From the NCBI RefSeq assembly GCF_034274695.1, contig NZ_CP128362.1, forward strand, positions 5,520,501 through 5,584,500: DNA of 64,000 bases, in the 5' to 3' direction. Positions within the stretch are counted from its first letter, which is position 1. Each line of letters starts with the position of its first letter. Origin of the DNA: Chitinophaga sp. LS1 (GTDB lineage: Bacteria > Bacteroidota > Bacteroidia > Chitinophagales > Chitinophagaceae). A program made the translations under genes and the position numbers. Below the pieces are notes generated by a model, which was not told where the DNA came from, ran no database searches, and saw nothing but the letters and a program-made list of their open reading frames with translations. Shown piece by piece: positions 43,447 to 53,390 of this stretch.

Positions 43447-44214
43447 TTATTTCCTCATTGCTCCCGGTGTCTCTCCCATATGCTTTTTAAAGAAAGCCGT
43501 AAAATGATTAGCATATTCAAAACCAAGACTATATGCAATATCTCCCACCGGCCAATCAGAATATCGCAACAACGCCACGCTCTCACTTACCATCCGCTCC
43601 GCTATCATCTGCCCGGTGGTTTTGCCCGTCGTTTGCTGTATCACAGCATTCAAATGATTTACATGCACCCCTAATTCCGCCGCAAAATCTGCGGGTTTTC
43701 TCAACTTTAAAGGCATACCAGGGTCCACCACCGGATATTGTTTTTCAAGCAGATTTATAAACCGGGATTTTAGTCTGTCAGTAGCATTTTGTACTTGCAA
43801 TAAACTCGTCTCATGCATGAGTAATCCAATCAGTTTACACGCACTGTCAAATCTATGCATATCATCTGAATGATAAGCCTGTACTAATTGATCGAAGTAA
43901 AAACGAATTCTCTTTAATGCCTGATCTTCAGGATAAAATATTTGAGTAGTTGTTGGAAACAATCGCCTGGTATGATCATCCATCAACTCCTTTGTAAAGA
44001 TGCACCAATACCCGTTCCGCTGTCTCCCTGCCGGCACAAAACTACAAGCCGCCAAAGGAGGTAAAAATATCAACGCAGGTTGTTGAACCTTTTTACCACC
44101 ATTTTCCAGCTGCAACACCCCCTTTTGTAAGATCAGCCATATCCTATAAAAATCCCGGCGCACAGGCGCTTCATTATTCACTTGATAATGAACTGCTTTG
44201 AAAGAAGTAGCCAT
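43447..44214 (-). CDS. AraC-family transcriptional regulator
   Basis: 255 residues. N-terminal ligand-binding region with the phrase VHYQVNNEAPVRRDFYRIW, and C-terminal AraC domain (PADFAAELGVHVNHLNAVIQ; WPVGDIAYSLGFEYANHFTA). It is monocistronic. The promoter element TAGTTTTG on the minus strand precedes the ATG by 12 bases. No neighbouring gene suggests its target. Confidence 0.9.
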   Translation of the reverse strand: MATSFKAVHYQVNNEAPVRRDFYRIWLILQKGVLQLENGGKKVQQPALIFLPPLAACSFVPAGRQRNGYWCIFTKELMDDHTRRLFPTTTQIFYPEDQALKRIRFYFDQLVQAYHSDDMHRFDSACKLIGLLMHETSLLQVQNATDRLKSRFINLLEKQYPVVDPGMPLKLRKPADFAAELGVHVNHLNAVIQQTTGKTTGQMIAERMVSESVALLRYSDWPVGDIAYSLGFEYANHFTAFFKKHMGETPGAMRK

Positions 44215-44571
44215 AAACCATTTTTACAAAACTACTAAAATCAAAGAATGTCAAACAGCCAAAACTATTTTCACATCATTAAACTAACATTAGAAAAATA
44301 CGCCACCCTAATTATGTATAGATGAGGCAGTTACTGGCTTTTAGCTTATGGATGCTTAAAATATAACATATAAAAATTATTAAATACAATGATTTCCTGT
44401 TAAATTTGAACGATTATCCAGCATTCCCTGCCTATGATTAAAAAATACACCTTTCCTTGTTTTCTAAGGAACAAGGACTTTTTCATCTTCCCGGATTGTA
44501 TCATCCCGGACTCCTTATCCCAGAATAAATGATGCGGCTGGCATTGTTGTGTTTCACTTAATTAATTGAAG
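44215..44571. other. Upstream region of the giant adhesin gene
   Basis: No gene is seen. The right part holds two small inverted repeats, CCTTGTT/AACAAGG near 44456-44475 and CCCGGAT/ATCCCGG near 44491-44509. These could be operators or leader hairpins of the adhesin transcript. No clear TAnnTTTG element sits near the start. Confidence 0.4.
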
Positions 44572-47500
44572 ATGAAAAGGTTTTTGTTTTTATTTGTTTG
44601 TCTGTGTGTGTTCTCTGAGATTGTCAGCGCACAAACTATTTACATGAATATTCCTGATACTGTCTGCATGTCTACCAACAATGGGACATCCGATCAGGCT
44701 AAGTTTACGAGTATCACTGCTTACCTTGCGACCGGACAAACCGGTAGTACCGTCTGGACCATCCAAACACCCGGCGGCACCGATGTGGACTATTCGATCC
44801 TGTACTCGTCGAGCACGTCTGCGATCAAGGCAAATCAACTCACATCGAACGCGCTCACGCTCCAGTTTCTCAACGCAGGTACCTATATCTTTACGGCAAA
44901 TATGACGTACAGCAATGGTACCGTGTACACAAAAAGAGATACATTGGTTGCTATAGATTGTACCATGTCCACCTGTAATGGTGGCAACGCTACTATGCCA
45001 GGTTTCTCTGAAGACTTTGGCACACTGGCCAGTAATGCCAGTAAGAAAGAATATTCTCCATCCACTGCGATTACGTATAACTACGATGGTTCTTCTACAA
45101 TCGGTATGGCTACAAACGGTTACGCTATTTCCAACACTACGCATTGGGCGGCTGACTGGATCACCACATCCGATCATACGGGTAGTAACAGAGGTGGTAT
45201 GCTGGTAGCCAATGCCGATGCTGACACACGTACCTTCTTCACCAAGGAAGTGAGTGGTCTTTGCAGAGGTGCTGTATACAATTTCAGTGCATGGCTTATC
45301 AACGTAGATAGTTCCATTACCCTTACTAAGAACTGTCCGGATTATAAATATGCCGGTGTCACCTTCCAGATCCTGAATGCGGTCAATACCAACCAGGTAT
45401 TAGGAGAGTTTAAAACCTATGCCGTATCTATGAACCTGGCTGGCAGACAATGGCAGCGATATGGTGGTACGTTTACTGTACCTACCAGTGTGACCGATGT
45501 AATTGTACGTATTAAGAATAGCTATCCCGGTGGTTGTGGCAATAACATCGCCATCGACGATATTGAATTTACCTATTGTAGCCCTGTCATCACCGCATCC
45601 ATCGAAGGTAATTCCGAGAGCCTGAGAGAAGTATTGTGTGAAGGCGCACCTACTATTCTGACTTCTTCTTATACCCCTGCAACTTATTTTTCAAATGCCG
45701 AGTACCAATGGGAAATGTCTGACGATGGTGGTGTCACCTGGTTCGACGTACCATACGGTACCGCTACCAATGATACTCTTGTCATCGCTGAGGGCGAACT
45801 CACCGGCACTAAAGATGTTGCCGCTGATTACTACTTCCGTGTACGCATCTTCGAAAATGGTTCTTCTTCCGAAACCTGTGCCGCGCCATCTTCATCTGTG
45901 AAACTCACCATCCTGCCTATGCCACAACTGACGCTCACCAAGAGCCAGGTATGTGCCGGTGCTACTGTAGACCTGCAGGCATCAGGTGGCTTTGATGAAT
46001 TTAAATGGAGCGATACGACTTATGTAGGTCCGACCCGTTCTATTACATTGTTACGAGATACTTCTATCACCGTATATGGTTATGTATATTATGGCGTAGA
46101 TGGTGGTAAGACCTGTGTGGACTCAAACAGTGCGTCTATCAAAGTGGATGATGAACCAATCGTGGAGATCGGAGCTTCTGCCACTACATTGTGTGTGGGT
46201 AGCAGGGTCACATTATCTGTGAATGAGATCCTGGGTACTACCGCAGATTCTATCTTCTGGTACAAAGGTGTACCAGGTACCGGTCAGTTGCTCTCCGACT
46301 TTACAGGTCAGACTTCTATGGTCTACAATACAGAGACCATAGCAGATAGCGTGTTCTATGTAAGGGTCGTCCAAAGTAGTTGTGAGGTCACGTCGGCGCC
46401 GTTCTACCTGCACCTCACGGAGATCCCTGTACCTGATCCCGGTACAAGTCAATTTGCTTGTGTATCCAACAATTCAACGGGTACCTTCACTATGAACCGC
46501 ACGCAGTTAACAGGTACTACCGGCGCCTGGCAGATCATCGGTATCGAAGGCCCTGGAATTTCAGGGGCAACCGGCGATATCAATTTTGATGATTACGTGA
46601 GCATGAATAAAAAGAACCCGAAAGCGACTGTGACACTGACCAATGTTGGTACCACCGTATACCTGCAATGGAAGGTGACAGCCAGCAACAATGCTGCATG
46701 TATCGGTTATGCCTATGATACCCTTACCTGGATGTCAGAAGGAACACGTGCTTATGTAGATAGCGCCATGACACAGTGTGGTACTGCCAATGTGTTTACC
46801 ATGGCTGCCAATGAGCCGAATGTAGACCTCACGGATGAATTCGAAGAAACGGGCACCTGGACCTTATTGTCCGGTACAGCTACCATTGCAGATACGAATG
46901 CCTATAATACGACGGTGACAGTACCCGCAGGTAATTATCAGGACGTGGTATTACAATGGAGCATTTCGAACAAGGCAGCATGTGGTATTACCTATGATAC
47001 AGTCACCTTACATTATAAAGATATACCAACAGCGACCGTGAGTCCTGTTACTACCTGTGCATCTACAGGTACATTTGATCTGAACCCTTCGGCGATCACC
47101 GGTGGTCCGACCTATTATGCAATCACCAGTACGATGAGTGGGTTTACAGCAGTACCGACTACGGCGATCACTGCATGGCCCGTTGCGGTAAGCATCCCGA
47201 CAACGACGCCGGCAGGTACATATACTTTCCAGCTGACCATCAGCAATGATAGTCTGGGTTGTACAAACACCATTCCTTTCACTGTAAATGTTCAATCTGG
47301 TTCTGTAGATCCTACAGGCGTAACCGTAGGTGCTCCAATCATCTGTGAAAGCGGTACCACTACGCTGACAGTAGAAGGCGGTAGTCTGGCGAAGAATGCA
47401 GATGGTACAGACGCAGCCAGTTGGGTATGGTATGCAGGCGGTTGTGGTACAGGTACGGCAATAGGTACCGGCAGTACCATCACAGTACCGGTTACAGCAA

Positions 47501-50500
47501 CTACTACTTATTATGTAAGAGCAGAAGGTACAGCTACCTGTGCAGGTTCTAACTGCGCAAGCGGTATCGTCACCGTATATGACAAACCAGCTGATGCCGA
47601 TGCTGGTGCAGATGCAAGTCACTGTAGTGACTCTGTGTTTGTGATGAGTGCAAATGCACCATCCATCGCAACCGCAACGGGTGCGTGGACAGTCGCCAGC
47701 GGTACTGCAAGAATTGCGGATACCACCAGCAACACAACTACGGTATATATTAAACCGGGTAATACCGCCACCCTGACATGGACCATTACCAATGGTGCAT
47801 GTGTTACTTCAGATAATGTAACCATTGCCAACTACGCATTGCCGGGTACTACTAATAAAGGTGTAGACACCATCAGTCAATGTAATAATACATCGTTCGT
47901 CATGTCAGCAACAGGTACCGGTAACTGGAGTTTCCTGCCGGGAACTGCGGCTACAGTGAGCGATGCCACCAGTCCAACCGCGACTATCACACTGCCTGCA
48001 GGTGATACGGCGACTGTAATCTGGAATGCTACGAATGGCTTGTGTACAAGCGCTGACAGCACCTTCCTGCGCAACTATGCTATTCCTGAAGATGCCAATG
48101 CCGGCGCTGCCCAGACCCATTGTAACGATTCGCTCTTCCACATGGCAGCTGCGACATCTGCTTACCAGGGTACCTGGTCTGTGCTCAGTGGTACGGCTAC
48201 CATTGCCGCTGCTGACCTGCACAACCCAACTGCCAATGTTATTGTATTAGTAAATACAACCGCTACCTTACAGTGGGTCCTGACCAATGGCTCCTGTACG
48301 GGTAATCCTGCAACTGTTACCTTAAGCAATATCGGTGGCGTATTGGGTAATGCCATCTCTGCCAACCAGGTGCTGTGTGCATCAGAAACACCGGCTACCC
48401 TGACTGGTACTACCACCGTAAGCGGTGGCGATGGTACCTACGCTTACCAGTGGCAGATGAGTACTACGAATGCAACCACCGGTTTCTACAATGTGACTAC
48501 CGGTACCGGCGGCACTACGGCTGCTTATACACCAGTGGCACTCACTGCTGATACCATCTGGTTCAGAAGAATCGTGACCTCCGGTTGTAGCGGTAGTTCT
48601 ATCAGTAATGTCGTGAAACTGCAACGTATCAGTACACCACCGGTAGTGGTATCAGTGCCGGCTTCTACCAATGCCAGCTGTATGCCGGGCAATGACTACA
48701 CCACGCTCTTTGGCACACCGGTGTTCAGTCATGCACCATATACAAATGAAACACTGACCGTTACCTACACAGATAATACGACTACACCAGATGTCTGTAC
48801 CACAATCATTATGCGCACCTGGACAGCGGTAGATCGTTGTGGGCTGACTGCTACCGCACAGCAAACCATTATAGTGAAGGATACTACCGGACCGGTGTTC
48901 ACAACGACCGCTCCTGCAAATGTGACGGTAAGCTGTGATAACATTCCGGCAATAGTTTCCCTGACTGCAAATGATCTCTGCTCCGGTACATTTACAGTAG
49001 CGCCAATCGAGCAAAGGGTAGACATGCCTGGTCAGTGTACCAATAATTATTACCTGATCCGTAAATGGGTAGCGGTAGATAATTGTGGTAATCCAAGCGA
49101 TACCCTGAAACAAACTATCACCGTGAAGGATACCACCGGACCTGTGTTCGATGGTACTGCTCCGGCGAATATTACGGTGGATTGTGACAAGCTGCCTGCT
49201 GCAGCAACCATGACCGCTACAGACAATTGTACAGCAGGGACCATTACGGTAACGCCTGTAGATACCAGGCAGAATATTTCTGGTAGCTCCTGTACCAATA
49301 CTTACCAGATCACCCGTACATGGACGGCGATAGACGCCTGTGGTAATATCTCCGCCCTGAAACAGATCATCACAGTTGTAGATACAACGAAACCTGTCTT
49401 CTCTGTAATGCTGAGAGATACCACTGTGAATTGTGACCAGGTACCTGCTGTTGCATCCGTAACAGCAACTGATAATTGTACGGCAAATGTGACGGTATCC
49501 GTGAACCAGACCAAAGTATTCCTGAGCACTACCTGCGCCAGCAATTACAGCCTGACACGTACCTGGACAGCGACAGATGGTTGTGGTAACACGGCCACTA
49601 TGAAACAGGTGATCACTGTACAGGATACCACCAGACCCGTATTCACCGTAGCGCCTCCGGGTGATACAACGGTGAACTGTGATGCTGTACCAGCTACACC
49701 ATCCAATGTGGTGGCTACTGATAATTGTAGTACCGTGAAGATCAGCTATTCTCAATCCAAAGCAACCATCAGCGGTGCCTGCGCAAACAACTACCAGCTG
49801 ATCAGAACATGGGTTGCGAAAGATGAATGTGGTAATACTAATACATGGAAACAAACTATCACGGTACAGGATACCACCAGACCCGTGATTGGTACAGCTC
49901 CTGCTGATGCCATCGTATCCTGTGGCGGTACCATCCCTGCAGAAGCTACCTTGTATGCAAGTGATAATTGCGATGCCAACTTCCCTAAGCGCGCTACCAT
50001 GACCACAGATCCTTATACAGTGGATGTATGTAATGGTTATACCATCACAAGAAGATGGAATGTGACAGATGCATGTGGTAATGCAGCGATCGAAAAAGTG
50101 CAGGTGATCACCATCACCGCATGTCCGAAACCACAGCTGGATACGACCATGCCTGTGAACTGTTCTGACAATTCGAAATTTGCACTGCTGCTGTTGAATA
50201 AGGTCAATAAACCTAAATTCACGCTGCAAAGTGTAACGCCGGCCAGCGCTGTTACTGCGCCGCTCACACAAACCAGCAATGTGTTTGACCTGAATGGTGC
50301 TACAAAAGCTACGTTTGTGGTAACAGACGGCGTAACGGGGTGTGTATCTGATCCGGTGACGTACAACCTGCGGTATGTAGAAAAGCCAACAGTGAACCTG
50401 GGTAATGATACTGCGATCTGTACAGGTAATACGATTACCCTGGATGCAGGTGTAGACAATGCCAGCAACGGATATGGTATCGTATGGAGTACAGGGGTAA

Positions 50501-51723
50501 CAACACAACAGATCACGGTGGCTGCAGGTGGTACTTACTATGCAACAGTGACCAACAGTGGTTGTGCGGCAACAGATTCTATTAAAGTAACTATCAATAA
50601 TCCACCTACCGTAGCGATCCGCGATACCACTATCTGTGAAGGCAGCCCCGTAAAACTGAATGCTTATATACAGGGCGCTACCTACGCATGGAGCACCGGT
50701 GATACCGGCCCTTCTATCACAGTCAATACGACTGGTACTTATAATGTAGACGTATTCCTGAATGGCTGTACCGTGACAGATGATGCAACTGTAAATGTAG
50801 CCACGCCGCCAGCTATAACATTGACTTCAGATACTGCGGTATGTGCTGGTCAGAGCGTAACATTGGAAGTAGAACCGGATGGAGGTACAGCGGTATGGTC
50901 AGATGGATCACTCACAAATACCATCAGCGTATCGAGACCTGGTGATTATTGGGTGACTGTAACGAAGAATAGTTGTGTGGTGACAGATACAGTGAGCGTG
51001 ACCAACAAGGGAGATGTAGGACTGGATCTGGGCGTAGATAAGGATATTTGTTCAGGAGGTTCTGTAATACTGAATGCAACAAATGAAAATGTAATTTCTT
51101 ATCTATGGAATGATGGTACGACCGATCCGATCAAGGAAGTAAACACACCTGGTAAATATATCGTGACGGTGCTGGACAAATACTGTAACCTGACATCTTC
51201 TGATAGTATCAATGTAACGGTAGCGGGTATAGGTACCTTCACACTGGGTAATGATACGACCATTTGTGAAGGTCAGGTACTGACCCTGAAAGTAAGCACG
51301 GGTACAGGTAATAGTATTAAGTGGCAGGATGGTGCGACTACTTCCAGGTATGTAGTAACAAAGACTGGTTATTATACTGCGACTATTTATAATGAATGTG
51401 GTTCAATGACGGAAGGTATTACAGTCAATTATAAGGCTTGTAATGAGCAAACAGTGATGGTGAATGCATTCACACCAAATGGAGATGGTAATAATGATTA
51501 CTTCAGACCGGGCGTGAGCGGTACGATGATCGATTATGATCTGAGTGTGTTCAACCGCTGGGGTGTGCTGATCTATAGCTCCAAAGAAGCAGGTACCGGA
51601 TGGGATGGACGATTTAAAGGAATGCTGGTGGAGGAAGGTACTTATTTATGGATAGTGAATTATAGAAAAGCAAGTGGTGGAGAGAAGTTGACACTGAAAG
51701 GAAATGTGACAGTCATTAAATAA
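44572..51723 (+). CDS. Giant repeat adhesin with type IX sorting domain (gliding-motility-associated C-terminus)
   Basis: 2383 residues from ATG 44572 (a TTG at 44566 is also in frame). Signal peptide (1-21, ending VSAQ). Next come a domain of lectin-like type (GFSEDFGTL...AIDDIEF, about 145-335), several Ig-like and repeat domains, and three or four GTW-type repeats around 695-1260. Four to five HYR-like repeats of about 83 residues follow (about 1436-1847; DTTGPVF, VDNCGN, TWTA). Then come five PKD-like repeats of about 72 residues (from about 1943; LGNDTTICEG). The last 85 residues are the CTD: NAFTPNGDGNNDYFRPG, FNRWGVLIY and GTYLWIVNYR. The protein is exported by the type IX system and probably acts in surface adhesion or gliding. 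The repeat plan favours length variation. Confidence 0.9.
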   Translation: MKRFLFLFVCLCVFSEIVSAQTIYMNIPDTVCMSTNNGTSDQAKFTSITAYLATGQTGSTVWTIQTPGGTDVDYSILYSSSTSAIKANQLTSNALTLQFLNAGTYIFTANMTYSNGTVYTKRDTLVAIDCTMSTCNGGNATMPGFSEDFGTLASNASKKEYSPSTAITYNYDGSSTIGMATNGYAISNTTHWAADWITTSDHTGSNRGGMLVANADADTRTFFTKEVSGLCRGAVYNFSAWLINVDSSITLTKNCPDYKYAGVTFQILNAVNTNQVLGEFKTYAVSMNLAGRQWQRYGGTFTVPTSVTDVIVRIKNSYPGGCGNNIAIDDIEFTYCSPVITASIEGNSESLREVLCEGAPTILTSSYTPATYFSNAEYQWEMSDDGGVTWFDVPYGTATNDTLVIAEGELTGTKDVAADYYFRVRIFENGSSSETCAAPSSSVKLTILPMPQLTLTKSQVCAGATVDLQASGGFDEFKWSDTTYVGPTRSITLLRDTSITVYGYVYYGVDGGKTCVDSNSASIKVDDEPIVEIGASATTLCVGSRVTLSVNEILGTTADSIFWYKGVPGTGQLLSDFTGQTSMVYNTETIADSVFYVRVVQSSCEVTSAPFYLHLTEIPVPDPGTSQFACVSNNSTGTFTMNRTQLTGTTGAWQIIGIEGPGISGATGDINFDDYVSMNKKNPKATVTLTNVGTTVYLQWKVTASNNAACIGYAYDTLTWMSEGTRAYVDSAMTQCGTANVFTMAANEPNVDLTDEFEETGTWTLLSGTATIADTNAYNTTVTVPAGNYQDVVLQWSISNKAACGITYDTVTLHYKDIPTATVSPVTTCASTGTFDLNPSAITGGPTYYAITSTMSGFTAVPTTAITAWPVAVSIPTTTPAGTYTFQLTISNDSLGCTNTIPFTVNVQSGSVDPTGVTVGAPIICESGTTTLTVEGGSLAKNADGTDAASWVWYAGGCGTGTAIGTGSTITVPVTATTTYYVRAEGTATCAGSNCASGIVTVYDKPADADAGADASHCSDSVFVMSANAPSIATATGAWTVASGTARIADTTSNTTTVYIKPGNTATLTWTITNGACVTSDNVTIANYALPGTTNKGVDTISQCNNTSFVMSATGTGNWSFLPGTAATVSDATSPTATITLPAGDTATVIWNATNGLCTSADSTFLRNYAIPEDANAGAAQTHCNDSLFHMAAATSAYQGTWSVLSGTATIAAADLHNPTANVIVLVNTTATLQWVLTNGSCTGNPATVTLSNIGGVLGNAISANQVLCASETPATLTGTTTVSGGDGTYAYQWQMSTTNATTGFYNVTTGTGGTTAAYTPVALTADTIWFRRIVTSGCSGSSISNVVKLQRISTPPVVVSVPASTNASCMPGNDYTTLFGTPVFSHAPYTNETLTVTYTDNTTTPDVCTTIIMRTWTAVDRCGLTATAQQTIIVKDTTGPVFTTTAPANVTVSCDNIPAIVSLTANDLCSGTFTVAPIEQRVDMPGQCTNNYYLIRKWVAVDNCGNPSDTLKQTITVKDTTGPVFDGTAPANITVDCDKLPAAATMTATDNCTAGTITVTPVDTRQNISGSSCTNTYQITRTWTAIDACGNISALKQIITVVDTTKPVFSVMLRDTTVNCDQVPAVASVTATDNCTANVTVSVNQTKVFLSTTCASNYSLTRTWTATDGCGNTATMKQVITVQDTTRPVFTVAPPGDTTVNCDAVPATPSNVVATDNCSTVKISYSQSKATISGACANNYQLIRTWVAKDECGNTNTWKQTITVQDTTRPVIGTAPADAIVSCGGTIPAEATLYASDNCDANFPKRATMTTDPYTVDVCNGYTITRRWNVTDACGNAAIEKVQVITITACPKPQLDTTMPVNCSDNSKFALLLLNKVNKPKFTLQSVTPASAVTAPLTQTSNVFDLNGATKATFVVTDGVTGCVSDPVTYNLRYVEKPTVNLGNDTAICTGNTITLDAGVDNASNGYGIVWSTGVTTQQITVAAGGTYYATVTNSGCAATDSIKVTINNPPTVAIRDTTICEGSPVKLNAYIQGATYAWSTGDTGPSITVNTTGTYNVDVFLNGCTVTDDATVNVATPPAITLTSDTAVCAGQSVTLEVEPDGGTAVWSDGSLTNTISVSRPGDYWVTVTKNSCVVTDTVSVTNKGDVGLDLGVDKDICSGGSVILNATNENVISYLWNDGTTDPIKEVNTPGKYIVTVLDKYCNLTSSDSINVTVAGIGTFTLGNDTTICEGQVLTLKVSTGTGNSIKWQDGATTSRYVVTKTGYYTATIYNECGSMTEGITVNYKACNEQTVMVNAFTPNGDGNNDYFRPGVSGTMIDYDLSVFNRWGVLIYSSKEAGTGWDGRFKGMLVEEGTYLWIVNYRKASGGEKLTLKGNVTVIK
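48871..50107 (+). repeat. HYR-like coding repeats inside the adhesin gene
   Basis: Units of about 250 bp, each coding for about 83 residues, recur four to five times. Shared codons spell VDTT(G/R)PVF, VNCD, ATDNC and TWTAxDxCGN. Near-identical DNA at unit borders (GATACCACC, AATTGTGGTAA types) makes recombination between units likely. Confidence 0.7.
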
Positions 51724-51749
51724 AAAAGGAAGAGGGTGTAAATAAATGC

Positions 51750-51960
51750 ACTGAGCATTATCTACCTCTATTAGGTATTCGAATAAGAAAAGGGGGCGTC
51801 TCAAAACTTCGGGACGGCCCCTTTTTCTTTGAAATGGTTTTCATTCCCGTTGGTGAATTGCCTCTTTCATGAATGTTTTATTCGGTTACCTGAATTCTCG
51901 TACATGCAATTCTCATGGCCTTCCAGTTACTTAGGATACATCCTCTTTTCTTTGAAAATA
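51750..51960 (+). repeat. Dispersed terminator-bearing repeat, copy D, with 5' module
   Basis: The first 37 bases (CACTGAGCATTATCTACCTC, then TTAGGTATTCGAA) match the module at 7097. From 51789 follow the hairpin GGGGGCGTC/GACGGCCCC with T-run, then TGAAATGGTTTTCATT, GTTGGTGAATTG, TTTCATGAATG, TTCGGTTACC, CGTACATGCAATTCTCATGG and CCTTCCAGTTACTT. It terminates the adhesin gene and lies next to the IS110-family element. It is the fullest copy in the window. Confidence 0.8.
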
Positions 51961-52167
51961 GTTCGTCCAGGCCATAATTTGATATGACTCTATAGGATTA
52001 AAATTTTCTTTTCGTGCTTATAGCAACAATCGTTTGTACTTAGAGTCTTAAATCAGTTTTTTCTACAGGCTGAAAAAGCACCAATAAAAGGTCGATTTTT
52101 GTAACTTAGTAATCTTATTGAGATGGGGGTAATGCCTCAAGCTCGCGCAGGCGTCTGAGATAATTAT
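51961..52167 (-). ncRNA. Non-coding end of the IS110-family element; candidate bridge RNA region
   Basis: About 200 bases between repeat D and the transposase stop contain no frame. IS110-family elements carry a structured guide (bridge) RNA in a non-coding end, on the 3' side of the transposase gene in the IS1111 group. Since the 5' side here has only about 50 bases, this 3' segment is the only place large enough. Stem-forming sequence is present (GCAGGCGCAGATAAAT/ATCTGCGCCTGC type at 52146-52183). Assignment is by position and not by recognised structure. Confidence 0.3.
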
Positions 52168-53342
52168 TTATCTGCGCCTGCTTTCTTTTTTTAGCCACTC
52201 CTGATTATCAGGTTCCATATATGGCACTCTATTTTTGAGTATAAAATAAGCGGCAATTAGGATTTTGTGTGAAATTGCAATAAGTGCTCGTTTTTTGCCT
52301 CTTCGTATACTCAAAGTATAATATTTTCTTTTCAGATAAGTATCTTTCGTATGTGCTGCAGCCCATGCTGCTTCCACGAGTGCGGTTTTAAGGGATCTGT
52401 TGCCATGATTGATTCTTTCACTTTTCTTTTTTCCGGCACTTTCATTATTACCAGGACATAAACCACACCAACTAGCCAAATGATGCTGATTAGGGAACGC
52501 ATGCATATCTGTACCTATTTCGGCTAAGATGGCGGTAGCTGTTTGTTTTTGTACTCCGGGAATAGTCTGAAGTAATTTTACTTCTTCCTCCCATTTTTTA
52601 AGTACTGATCTATACGGTTATCCACCTGACCAAGTAGGTCATTTAGCTGTAAAATAACAGTTTTAGACAGGCTGAGCATAAAACGGTGATGCTCATTAAG
52701 ATGGCCTTCTAATGCAAGAATAAGCTCTTGTTTTTTGATTTTGAGCCTACCTTTTGCCAAATTGGCCAATATCATAGGATCCTGTTCTCCTTCAATAATG
52801 GCAGTGATCATTGACCAGCCACTTACACCGAATACATCACTGACTACAGTGCTCAATTTGATATTGGCTGTCTCTAAAATGTTCTGTAACCGGTTATATT
52901 CACTGGACCGCTGTCCTATTACTTTACGTTTGTATCGGTACAATTCCCGTAATTCGCGAGTGTATTGCGGTGGAATAAAACTTCCCTTTAGTAGCCCGCT
53001 TAGCAATAATTTTGCAATCCAGGCACTGTCATTGCGATCGGTCTTATGCCCCGGCACATATTTAATATGCCGGGCATTGACCAGAATAAGTTCAAAGTGA
53101 GGTTCCAGTATATTAAAAACAGGCTTCCAGTAAACCCCCGTGCTCTCCATTGCGACATGTGTAATGCCGGATTCTTCAAGCCAAGCTACCAGGTCCCTAA
53201 GTGAACTTGTGAAAGTGCTAAAAGTGCGGGTTTGTTCTTCCAACCCATTTCCTCTGATGGTGGCTACTACATTCTCCTGGTGAACATCGAGGCCACAGCC
53301 GCGACTCACAACCTGTTCAAAACTGATATGTGATTGTTCCAT
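52168..53342 (-). mobile_element. IS110-family transposase, split by a frameshift
   Basis: Two consecutive frames encode one IS110-type DEDD transposase. Part 1 (53342-52578, 254 aa) has the RuvC-like fold: CGLDVHQENVVA (first Asp), VAMESTGVYWKPV (Glu), and HKTDRNDSAWIAKLL (Asp pair). Part 2 (down to 52168, last ATG-started piece 52506) has the Transposase_20 domain with IPGVQKQTATAILAEIG and ASWCGLCPGNNESAG, whose serine is catalytic in IS110 enzymes. The frames join by a -1 shift at AAAAAA (about 52591-52596, reading TTA AAA AAT GGG), giving about 391 residues. It is either a decayed copy or one expressed by slippage. IS110 elements lack terminal inverted repeats, so the ends are not fixed here. 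Confidence 0.85.
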
Positions 53343-53390
53343 GGTAGTACTTTTGTCGAAGGTACCACCATTTTCATAGTCGTTTGTGAA

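Noticed and set aside
48652..50508. A 618-codon minus-strand frame opposite the adhesin gene
   Set aside because: It is cysteine- and arginine-rich without any domain, and mirrors the repeats of the adhesin on the other strand. Codon bias of the adhesin removes stops from this frame. The sorting domain, signal peptide and repeats all support the plus strand.
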